Source: Delftia tsuruhatensis
Lineage (GTDB): Bacteria > Pseudomonadota > Gammaproteobacteria > Burkholderiales > Burkholderiaceae_C
DNA: 64,000 nucleotides
Reading direction: 5' to 3'
Assembly: GCF_903815225.1 (NCBI RefSeq)
Contig: NZ_LR813084.1
Span: 2,708,501-2,772,500, forward strand
Made by a program: the position numbers and the translations under genes. The notes below the pieces were generated by a model. That model did no database searches and was not told the origin of the DNA. It saw only the letters and a program-made list of their open reading frames with translations. Below are positions 1 to 8,371 of the stretch, piece by piece; position 1 is the stretch's first letter, and every line of letters begins with the position of its first letter.

Positions 1-2118
1 ATCGTCAGCGACTCCCGGGACCGCGGCCATGAGCTGTGGCATCTGGCGCAGCAGGCCACGCAGCGTGTGCAGGCTTCGGCCAGCGTCAACGGCCGGCCGC
101 TCAATGACGACCCGCAGCTGGAGGGCGAAGCCGACCGTCAGGGCGCCATCATCAATCGCGCCGCCGGCCCCATCGACGACGCCGTCCCCATCACCCAGCC
201 GGTCGCCCAGCCGGTCGCGCAACCCGGCGTGATCCAGGCTGCACGGGTGCAGTCCCGGCGCATCAAGAAAACCCAATCCCAGGCGATGTCGCACAGGGAC
301 CGGGGCTCGCGCCTGGGCATCAAAAAATCCTCTCTGTCCCGGAGACCGGGCTCGCAGGAGTCCATGACGCTGCGGCCCACCAAGCGGTGGATCCAGCAAC
401 TGCTGCAGCGGCAAAGGCGGGCGCTGTCGCCGGGTTTGGACAGGCTGAAGGAACCACCTGGCATGTTAGAGGAAGAGATCGCGCCGCCACTGGATGAAGC
501 GGGCATTGATCTGCAGGACGGCATGGACGAGGTCGAGGACCTGTTCGAGGAAGAGACGTCCGGACCCGAGGACGACACCGGTGGCTATCTGACGGACCGC
601 ATGGGCGAGGCCAGGGGCTGGCTCTATGAACAGCAGCTCGCGCTGCTGATCGAGGACGCCAGCAGCGATCTGATCCATCGCACCAGCGTGGTCGAGGGCG
701 CGCAGTGGACTCAGGTGCTGCCCGAGCTTCCCCCCGAGCTGCGCAAGGCACTGGCCGCGGAATTGTTCAAGGAGTGGATGCTGGTCAATGGCAACGATCT
801 CCGGGGCGATCTGGTGCAGACCAAGCTCGATGCGTTGAAGGCCCAGTTCCATCTGAGCACGGCACAGGTGGTTCCCGGTCCTGCAGGGGCTGCCGCGGAG
901 TTCGCCGCATCGCCTTCCATCTATGTGCCCTTGGTGCCCACCGCCATCCGTTCTTCCTTGCACAAGGGCAAAGGCGTTACCAAAGGGGCGGACACGCTCA
1001 AGCCCGTCAAGTTCGACCCCGATCTGGATTCGCCTGCGGGAGAGTTCATCGAACAGTTCAATACCCTGTTCGGCAACAAGTCCTATGGCAGCGGTACCGA
1101 TACGATCGATGAATTGAGCACCGACAAAGACAACCAGACATTGCTGAAAAGCCTGCCGGAGTATAGCTATGACCGCCCCGGTTCCGTGGAGGCCGTCATC
1201 ACGGCATCCAAGCCGGGAATCGGCCGCACCGGCAAGGGTGAGACCGAGGTCGGCTGGTTTGGCGGCGATGAGGAGCAAATCCTCAGCGGCGACCGGACCA
1301 TCCCCTACGAAGGTGGCCATCTGGTGGGGGACAACCTGATGGACGGCAAGAAAGTGTTCGACATGTACGCGAACTGGAATCTCGCCCCCCAGGCGAAGTC
1401 CTTCAACAATCCGCTCTATATCACGGCCATGGAGAAGGCCGCGGTCGATGCCCTGGATGATGGGGCCACGCTCAAGTACACGGTCAATCTTTCCTATCCT
1501 GCCGACACGTACAGGATCAAGGCATCCACGGTGGTGAAGAACGCGGTGGATCCTGATGAAGACATGGATTCGGGTGACAGCTATGTCGATGCCGTCGACG
1601 ATTATCTGACGGCCAATCCGTCACAGGACAAGGACTTCGTGTTTCACGCGCGCGTGCCCAATTACTGGGTTGCGGAAATGGAAGATACCTCCAGCCAGGG
1701 GCTCATCCACGGCAGCGCCCGTAATAATCCCAAAGGGATATTCGAGGCCACGCAGGTCACCGGCGCCAGCACCTATGCACCGACAGGCGTGGAACAGTTC
1801 AAGTTCAGCCTGTCCGTGGACGGAAGCCTGCTGACACCACCGCCGCTCCTGAGCACGGCAAGGTACTCCGATGCCGACAAGGTCGTGCTCAGCGCGCGTC
1901 AGAAATCATTCGTCACCGGAATCACGGCGCCGGCCCTGAAGATCGGCAGCATGTCGCAGCAGGACATCAACGACATCGTCAGGCACAGCACGCGATCCAA
2001 GGACATCCACACCTACCTGCAGAGCAATACCATCACCACGCTGGACGATCTGTCCAACGTGGCCGGGGTATCCACCGCCACCATCGGCAAGCTCAAGGCC
2101 GCCGGCGTCGTCATCTGA
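1..2118 (+). CDS. DUF4157-type protein with C-terminal nuclease-like domain (5' partial)
   Basis: The reading frame is open from base 1, so the true start lies upstream; 705 codons are visible. Residues 10-14 read HELWH and residues 35-48 read NDDPQLEGEADRQG. This pair (HExxH plus an acidic EAD segment) is the signature of DUF4157, a zincin-like domain found at the front of effectors of extracellular contractile injection systems (eCIS). After a long low-complexity, Arg/Pro-rich linker and an acidic stretch, residues about 438-475 carry GGHLVGDNL and NLAPQ with a following Asn and Met-Glu. That arrangement resembles DNA/RNA non-specific endonucleases. The last 50 residues look like a helix-hairpin-helix DNA-binding unit. 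I infer a secreted or delivered nuclease toxin. No immunity gene is obvious downstream. Delivery route and catalytic activity are not proven by sequence. Confidence 0.7.
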   Translation: MVSDSRDRGHELWHLAQQATQRVQASASVNGRPLNDDPQLEGEADRQGAIINRAAGPIDDAVPITQPVAQPVAQPGVIQAARVQSRRIKKTQSQAMSHRDRGSRLGIKKSSLSRRPGSQESMTLRPTKRWIQQLLQRQRRALSPGLDRLKEPPGMLEEEIAPPLDEAGIDLQDGMDEVEDLFEEETSGPEDDTGGYLTDRMGEARGWLYEQQLALLIEDASSDLIHRTSVVEGAQWTQVLPELPPELRKALAAELFKEWMLVNGNDLRGDLVQTKLDALKAQFHLSTAQVVPGPAGAAAEFAASPSIYVPLVPTAIRSSLHKGKGVTKGADTLKPVKFDPDLDSPAGEFIEQFNTLFGNKSYGSGTDTIDELSTDKDNQTLLKSLPEYSYDRPGSVEAVITASKPGIGRTGKGETEVGWFGGDEEQILSGDRTIPYEGGHLVGDNLMDGKKVFDMYANWNLAPQAKSFNNPLYITAMEKAAVDALDDGATLKYTVNLSYPADTYRIKASTVVKNAVDPDEDMDSGDSYVDAVDDYLTANPSQDKDFVFHARVPNYWVAEMEDTSSQGLIHGSARNNPKGIFEATQVTGASTYAPTGVEQFKFSLSVDGSLLTPPPLLSTARYSDADKVVLSARQKSFVTGITAPALKIGSMSQQDINDIVRHSTRSKDIHTYLQSNTITTLDDLSNVAGVSTATIGKLKAAGVVI

Positions 2119-2409
2119 GGCCGCGTTCAGTGCCCGACCCGGGGTGGCTGGCCCATGCCCGCTTGACGCAGTGTCAAGTGCCGGGTGGGCGACCTGACAA
2201 CGCCGACGCCCGCGCAAGGCGCCATCCGGCAGACAATCGCCTGGCTTTCGCGCAGGGCGCTACAGCTTTTCCCAAAGCTGACGACATACGCAAGGCATGA
2301 ATACCTGGTGGCCTCGCCAGACAGATCAAGAACCTCTTGTTCAATCGGGTGCAGGCTTGCGTCTTCGACTTTCTTCACGTTGCGGCACCAGCGTGCGCCG
2401 CATGCATCC

Positions 2410-5343
2410 ATGAGTACACCTGATCTTCACTCGGCTTCCCTGACGGATCTCTATGCCTTGCTTGACGATGGCCTGAAGGAAGAGGCCTTTGCCGCCGAGC
2501 TGGACAGGCGGCTCCACGAAGGGCGCGCCGACGAAGTGAGCACCTTCCTTCGAGATTGCGAGGAGCGTTGCCTCAACTTGCTGGGACATCTGAGCGGCAA
2601 TGAGGCACCCTGGGCGCGTGATGGCCAGCGCTGGCTGGCGTTTGCCAGGCTGACGCTGCCGCGCGGGCACATTCTTGGCGGGGCGGGGGACCAGCAGTCC
2701 AGCGCCGCCATCGCCGCCGAGGTGCGCGTCCTGGCCGAGCAGTGGCTGGCCTATGCCCGCAGCGAGGGACTGTCGGTCAACCGGGGCATAGGCCTGGTGC
2801 TGGGTCGCCTGCTGCCATGGCTCGGCTATGCCGACATGCCCTATGAAGAGGTGACGGCCACGCTGGACTGGATACTGGCTCTGCGGGAAGAGGGGGAGTA
2901 CAGGCGGGACCACGAGTACCACGCTCCCTGGAAATTCCTGATCACCCAACTGAGCGACGCTGACCTGCAACGCTATGCCGCCGTGGGCGGCAAGCTGTTC
3001 GACGACATCCTGGAGCACTACCGCAATGTGCGCCAGCCCAGGTTGCCCAAGGGCCAGGGCTGGAAGGACTGGATGCCCTTCTTCGCGCAGCACCCGGTCC
3101 TCTTCGACAAGTCCTGCATCGATGACCCCGACCTGATCGCCCAGCGTTGGGGCACGGCCGATGCGGTCCGGCGCGAGATCCTTGCTTCGCTGCTGATGGG
3201 GAACCGGTCCGGTTCCCGGCCGGCAGAGCGTGCCCGCTCGCTGCAGTTGCTGGACCGCCTGGTGGCCGAGGACCCCGCGCCCTTTGCCAGGCAACTGGCC
3301 GAGAGCGGCCGCTACCTGGTCAGCCGGGAATTGGTCCAGCATGTGATGCAGCAGGGCCACGAAGCCCTGCTGCCCCTGTTGCTGCCTGCCATCGCACAGC
3401 GCTGTGAATATGCGGATGAGGCGCGCAAATACCGCGGCGTGGTCCGCGAACTGGTGGCGGCCAGGCCGGCCGACCTGGCCGCCGTGGCGACCAGGGATCT
3501 GGTGTATCTGCTGCCGGCTCTCGAAGGCCCCAGCCTGCAGGCGGCGCTGCCCACGCTGACCGCCGTCATTGCCGGCAGCAGCGCCAAGGGCCTTCGCACG
3601 GCCGTGGCGGCCCTGGCCGCGCGGCTGCAGCCGGCCTGGCTGGTGGAGGCTGGCTGGCTGGACAAGCCGGCCAGGAACCTGCTGCTGGCCTGCCGCGACG
3701 TGCTGCTGGCCCATCCCGATCCGGCTGCCGGGCCGCTGCTGGCGCAACTGCTGGCGGGCGGCAAGCTCGATGCGGCTTCCGCCAGCAGCGTGCAGCAGCG
3801 GCTGCAGCAGCTGGGCCTGGCGGGACCGGCGGCGGCAGCCGGGCACGCAGGCGAGCCGGCGGCCCGGGCCGGCGAGGCTGACGGGGACATGCAGGCGCAG
3901 GTCGCATCGGTCAAGCGCCTGAGCGCGGCCATCAAGCCCTTCGACACGCCCGAGCTGCTGGCACTGTGCGCGCCGCTGTCCGAGCATGCGGCCCGCGTGC
4001 TGCTGCACGTGGCGGCCATCGCCGAGGGGGACCTACCCCCGCTGGCCGCGCAGTTGCTGGCCTGCATCCCGCAGGAAAACCGTGCCCGCCTCGCGCTGGC
4101 CCTGGTGCAGCAGTGGATCGCGGCCGAGGGCGAGCCCAGACAGCGCTGGGCGCTCAGGCTGCTGCCCGGCCAGGCGGATGACCGCGTCGTCGACGTGCTG
4201 GTGGCGGCCGTGCAGGCCTGGAACCGACAGCGCCTGCAGCGGGCGGCCGCGGCCGTCGAGCACCTGGGCGAGGTGGACAGCCTCTACGCCCTGCTGCGCG
4301 TGCAGGAGATTTCGGAGTCGCGTTCGCTCAAGGACCAGGTGCAGCGCTCGGCGCGCACAGCCTTGCGCGCGGCGGCGGCGCGCCGGCAGATGAGCCTGTC
4401 CGAGCTGTTCGACGAACTGACGCCGGACTTCGGCCTGGGACAGGGCCTGTCGCTGACGGTCGGGCCGCAGACCTACCGCATCGAGCTGCAGGGCGACCTG
4501 GGCCTGCGCGTCATCAACGACAAGGGCAAGGCCGCCAAGTCCATCCCCGCCGTCAAGGACGAGGCACTCCGGCCCGAATGGGAGGCGGCCACGGCCCGGC
4601 TCAAGACCCTGGCCGCGAGCCTGAAGACCGTGGTCAAGCAGCAGGGCCCGCGCATGCTGGCCGCCCTGGTCAGCGGCAAGCGCTGGCCGCTGGAGCGATG
4701 GAAGCGGCTGTTTGTCGCCCATCCGCTGCTGCGCATCGTCGGCCGCAGCCTGATCTGGCGTGCGGAGGATGCGCCGGGCCTGGCGCGCACCAGCTTCCGG
4801 CTGGCCGAGGATTTCTCGCTGGTCGATGTCGAGGACGAAGCCCTGGCCCTGCCCGAGGGCAGCCACATCAGCCTGTGGCACCCGGCCACGGCCCTGCCCG
4901 GCGAGCGCGAAGCCTGGCAGGCCTATTTCGCCGACTACGAGCTGGAACCCCTGGTTGACCAACTGGGCGCCTGCGCCGAGCAGCCCGCGCCCAGCCAGTT
5001 CAAGGACGGCATGCTGCTGCCGCCGGCGCCGCTGACGCTGGCGCAGGAGCAGCTGGGCGGTCTGCTCAAGAAGTTCGGCTACCGGCCGGGTCCCGTCGGC
5101 GACGGCCCCAGCATCAACGAGCATGTGTGGCACCTGCCCGCGCTGCAGTTGAGCCTGGAGCTGTCCCATGGCTACTTCCCTCCCTATCTGGAGCTGGGCC
5201 TGCCCGTGGCGGTGCAAGGGCTGCGCGTAAGGGACCTGAGCAAGGACCACTGGGCCAGCGCCAACCCCGCGCGGCTGCCCAGGCCGCTGCTGGCCACGCT
5301 GCAAGGCCAGTGGCTGGCCCTGGCGGCCAAGGCGGCGGCCTGA
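2410..5343 (+). CDS. DUF4132 protein, paralogue 1 of 3
   Basis: 977 aa. The start ATG at 2410 was chosen because homology with the two following paralogues begins there; the open frame runs upstream to 2185. The N-terminal two thirds are Leu/Ala-rich helical repeats, probably HEAT-like. The C-terminal third is a recognisable DUF4132 domain: LTPDFGLG near residue 670, then W..F...HPLLR...RSLIW (about 757-787), then LWHP and a DYELEPL segment (about 820-853). DUF4132 proteins accompany MoxR/VWA gene clusters; E. coli YehI (formerly MolR) is the best known and its biochemical role is unresolved. This gene heads the operon that ends near 17962, and the next gene starts 29 bases after its stop. 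Probably a cytoplasmic scaffold or substrate of the AAA+/VWA machine; that role is inference. Confidence 0.8.
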   Translation: MSTPDLHSASLTDLYALLDDGLKEEAFAAELDRRLHEGRADEVSTFLRDCEERCLNLLGHLSGNEAPWARDGQRWLAFARLTLPRGHILGGAGDQQSSAAIAAEVRVLAEQWLAYARSEGLSVNRGIGLVLGRLLPWLGYADMPYEEVTATLDWILALREEGEYRRDHEYHAPWKFLITQLSDADLQRYAAVGGKLFDDILEHYRNVRQPRLPKGQGWKDWMPFFAQHPVLFDKSCIDDPDLIAQRWGTADAVRREILASLLMGNRSGSRPAERARSLQLLDRLVAEDPAPFARQLAESGRYLVSRELVQHVMQQGHEALLPLLLPAIAQRCEYADEARKYRGVVRELVAARPADLAAVATRDLVYLLPALEGPSLQAALPTLTAVIAGSSAKGLRTAVAALAARLQPAWLVEAGWLDKPARNLLLACRDVLLAHPDPAAGPLLAQLLAGGKLDAASASSVQQRLQQLGLAGPAAAAGHAGEPAARAGEADGDMQAQVASVKRLSAAIKPFDTPELLALCAPLSEHAARVLLHVAAIAEGDLPPLAAQLLACIPQENRARLALALVQQWIAAEGEPRQRWALRLLPGQADDRVVDVLVAAVQAWNRQRLQRAAAAVEHLGEVDSLYALLRVQEISESRSLKDQVQRSARTALRAAAARRQMSLSELFDELTPDFGLGQGLSLTVGPQTYRIELQGDLGLRVINDKGKAAKSIPAVKDEALRPEWEAATARLKTLAASLKTVVKQQGPRMLAALVSGKRWPLERWKRLFVAHPLLRIVGRSLIWRAEDAPGLARTSFRLAEDFSLVDVEDEALALPEGSHISLWHPATALPGEREAWQAYFADYELEPLVDQLGACAEQPAPSQFKDGMLLPPAPLTLAQEQLGGLLKKFGYRPGPVGDGPSINEHVWHLPALQLSLELSHGYFPPYLELGLPVAVQGLRVRDLSKDHWASANPARLPRPLLATLQGQWLALAAKAAA

Positions 5344-5372
5344 AGATTCTCTTGCCGGAAAGCCTACAGATC

Positions 5373-8360
5373 ATGAACCACGACGACAGCGGCGCCATGG
5401 GCCTGCAGGCACTGTACGAGCAGTGCACCGGGCCGCAGGCGGCCGAACACGGCCTGCGGGCCTTCGCCCAGGAACTGGCGCAGCGCCTTCGGCAGGGTCG
5501 CACCGAAGAGGTGGCCGCCTTTCTGCGCGATTGCAGCACGCTGTGCCAGGAGCGCCTGGGCCGGCTGGACGCCGAGCACGCGCCCTGGCAGCGCGATCCG
5601 CAGCTGTGGCTGGAGTTGGCGCGCATCAGCATTCCGCTGGGCCAGTTGTATGCCGTCGATGGCCGCAAGCCGCCGCGCAGCGAGGCGCTGAGCGCCGAGC
5701 TCCTGGCCCTGGCCCGGACCTGGCTGCAGGACTGGGCCAGCCGCAGCCACCAGCCCTGGAGGCTGCGCGATGGCTATGACTTCGTACTCCGGCGCATTTT
5801 CGGCCTGCTGGGCCACGAAGGCATGTCGGGCCGCGATGTCCAGGACCTGCTGCGCTGGGCGCTGCAGCTGCGCGCCCAGGCTGGCATCGACGCCACGGCC
5901 ACCTACTACTGCCAATGGAACTGGCTGCTGACCCGGCTGTCCGAGGACGAGTTGCTGGAGCTGGCCTGCGAGGACGGGGGAGGGCAACTCAGCCGCGACA
6001 TCGTCCAACAGCAGCTGCCGCTGCAGCGCCAGCGGCCCGTGGAGCGACGCTGGGAACGGTGGCTGGATTTCTTCGCGCGCTGGCCTGCGGTGTTCGACCA
6101 GCTCAAGCTGCCAGAGCCCGTACTCATTGCCCAGCGCTGGCCCCAGGCCGACGCTGCGTGCCGCCTGGTGTTGGCCGAGCGCCTGTTCGATGCCCTGCAC
6201 TTTGCCGCGCCCGGGGACTGGCCCCACCACCAGGCCATCATGGCCGGCCTGCTGCGGGACGATGCCGCCCCCCTGGTGGCCTGGCTCAAGAAAATGGGCC
6301 ACCTGGTCCTCAAGCCCCAGGCCGCCCGGTGGCTGTGGTCCGCGCAATGGCCCGAGCTGGTGCCGCTGCTGCTGCCGGTCTGCGCGGGCGGCTGCGACTA
6401 CGCGTCCCACCGCGAGGACTATGCCGCACTGGCCGAGACCATCCTGGCCGAGCGCCCGGCCGATCTGGCCCGGCTGTCGGCCACCCATCTGGCCCAATTG
6501 CTGCCCTTGCTCCAGGCCGAAACCCTGCAGCGCCTGCTACCCCAGCTGGGCAAGGCGGCCTCGTCCAGCGCCAGCAAGGGCCTGCGCACGGCCCTGGCCC
6601 AGGCCCTGGCCGCGCTGCCGTTGCAGGCCCTGCAGGACGCGGGCTGGCTGGCAAAACCCTCCAGGAACCTGGTGCTGGCCTGGCGCGATGTGCTGATCGC
6701 CCATCCCGACCCGGCCGCTGGCGGCGCCCTGGCCGCGCTGCTGGCTGGCGGCCTGCTGGATGTGGCCGAGCATGGGCCCGCGCAGGCGCGCCTGCTTGCC
6801 ATGGGCCAGGGCAGCAGGGCGACAGCCGCGCCACTGCCGGCGCAGGCCGCCGACCCGGCAGCGGGCCTGGACGGCCTGGAAGCCCAGGCCGCCCGTCTGC
6901 AGGAGCTGTCCCCGGCCATCGCAGCCCTGGACCGCGCCGAACTGCTGGCGCTGCTGGCCCCGTTGTCGCCCCATGCGGCGCGTTGCCTGCTGCACCTGGC
7001 GGCCACCGGCCCGCAGCAACTGCCCGATCTGGCGCGCCAGTTGCTGGCCCAGGCCGGCGCCGAAGCCCGCGCGCGCCTGGCCCTGGCCCTGGTGGAGCAC
7101 TGGATTGCCTGCGACGGCGACCCGGCCTCGCGCTGGGTGCTCAAGCTGCTGGAGGGTGCGGCCGACGACCGCTGCGTGGAACCCCTGGCCGCCGCGGCCC
7201 TGGCCTGGCACAAGGCGCGCAAGGAGCGCGCCGTGGTGGCCCTGCAGCAGTTGGGCCGGCTGGACAGCGTCCATGCCCTGTCGCGCGTACAGGCCCTGGC
7301 AACGGGCCGCCTGCTCAAGCCCAGCGTGCGGGCCGCCACTGAGGCTGTGCTGGTCGAGGCAGCGGCGCGCCGCGGCATGGCCCTGGAAGACCTGGCCGAT
7401 GCGTTGACACCCGACTTCGGCCTGGCCGCGGGCCTGAGCCTGGCCGTGGGTGAGCAGACCTACCGGGTGGAGCTGCAGGGCGACCTGGGCCTGCGCGTGG
7501 TCAACGACAAGGGCCGCGCCAGCAAATCCCTGCCCGCCGTCAAGGACCCGGCCCTGCAGGCCGAACGGGATGCGGCCATGGCCCGGCTCAAGACCCTGGC
7601 CCAGGGCGTGAAGGCCGTGGTCCGGCAGCAGGCGCCGCGCCTGCACGCCTGCCTGGTGCTGGGCCGCAGCTGGCCCGTCCCGCAATGGCGCCGGCTGTTC
7701 CTGGAGCATCCGTTGCTGCGGGTGCTGGCCCAGGGCCTGGTCTGGTGTGTGGAGGTCGAGGGCGGGTCCCCCTTGAGCCTGCGTATTTCCGAGGATTTTT
7801 CGCTGACCGATGCCGACAGCGATGTCGTGGCCTTGCCGGACACGGCCCGGGTGGCCCTGTGGCACCCCGTCCAGGCCAGCCCCGGCGAACGCCTGCAATG
7901 GCAGCAATGCCTGCAAGACTTTGGCCTGCAGCCGCTGATCGACCAGATGGGCGCGCCCACCGACCTGCCCGATCCCGGGCAATGGGCCGACGGCCTGCTG
8001 CGGCCCGCCCGCGCGCTGCGCCTGGACCAGGCGGCACTGGAGGCCCTGGCAGGCCAGTGGCGCATGGGTGCCGGCCCCGTGGAGGACGGCCCCGGCATCT
8101 ACATGCACCTGCAGGATTTTTCCGTGCCGCCCTGGCGCCTGCAACTGCTGCATGGCGCGGCCATGCCGTTTCACCTGCCAGGCCATGGCGTCGATATCGA
8201 AGGCTTCGCGCTGTACGACCGCGGCAGCGGCCAGCCGCTGGCCCCGCCGCAGTGGCCGCTGCCGCTGCAGGCCACGCTGCAGTCCAGGCTCAACGCCCTG
8301 GCCGCGCGCGCGGCGGCCTCCGAAGGCGCGAGCACGCGCGCCGAACCGCAACCCGCTTGA
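5373..8360 (+). CDS. DUF4132 protein, paralogue 2 of 3
   Basis: 995 aa. It is collinear with its two neighbours: an N-terminal block with a FLRDC segment, helical repeats in the middle, and the C-terminal DUF4132 core (LTPDFGLA, an LQGDLGLRVVNDKG block, an HPLLRVL block, LWHP). The ATG at 5373 sits where the paralogues align; the open frame extends upstream inside the previous gene, but that extension is antiparalogous sequence. The stop is 11 bases before the next start, consistent with one transcript. Sequence divergence among the three copies is high outside the C-terminal core, so the duplication is old, or the copies have specialised. Function unknown; see the other two copies. Confidence 0.8.
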   Translation: MNHDDSGAMGLQALYEQCTGPQAAEHGLRAFAQELAQRLRQGRTEEVAAFLRDCSTLCQERLGRLDAEHAPWQRDPQLWLELARISIPLGQLYAVDGRKPPRSEALSAELLALARTWLQDWASRSHQPWRLRDGYDFVLRRIFGLLGHEGMSGRDVQDLLRWALQLRAQAGIDATATYYCQWNWLLTRLSEDELLELACEDGGGQLSRDIVQQQLPLQRQRPVERRWERWLDFFARWPAVFDQLKLPEPVLIAQRWPQADAACRLVLAERLFDALHFAAPGDWPHHQAIMAGLLRDDAAPLVAWLKKMGHLVLKPQAARWLWSAQWPELVPLLLPVCAGGCDYASHREDYAALAETILAERPADLARLSATHLAQLLPLLQAETLQRLLPQLGKAASSSASKGLRTALAQALAALPLQALQDAGWLAKPSRNLVLAWRDVLIAHPDPAAGGALAALLAGGLLDVAEHGPAQARLLAMGQGSRATAAPLPAQAADPAAGLDGLEAQAARLQELSPAIAALDRAELLALLAPLSPHAARCLLHLAATGPQQLPDLARQLLAQAGAEARARLALALVEHWIACDGDPASRWVLKLLEGAADDRCVEPLAAAALAWHKARKERAVVALQQLGRLDSVHALSRVQALATGRLLKPSVRAATEAVLVEAAARRGMALEDLADALTPDFGLAAGLSLAVGEQTYRVELQGDLGLRVVNDKGRASKSLPAVKDPALQAERDAAMARLKTLAQGVKAVVRQQAPRLHACLVLGRSWPVPQWRRLFLEHPLLRVLAQGLVWCVEVEGGSPLSLRISEDFSLTDADSDVVALPDTARVALWHPVQASPGERLQWQQCLQDFGLQPLIDQMGAPTDLPDPGQWADGLLRPARALRLDQAALEALAGQWRMGAGPVEDGPGIYMHLQDFSVPPWRLQLLHGAAMPFHLPGHGVDIEGFALYDRGSGQPLAPPQWPLPLQATLQSRLNALAARAAASEGASTRAEPQPA

Positions 8361-8371
8361 AACCATCGACC

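Noticed and set aside
2185-2409. Upstream extension of the first DUF4132 gene
   Set aside because: Extra 75 codons do not align with either paralogue; start at 2410 aligns.
6537-8366. Long minus-strand open frame opposite DUF4132 paralogue 2
   Set aside because: Antisense shadow of GC-rich third positions, rich in Gly/Gln, no domain.
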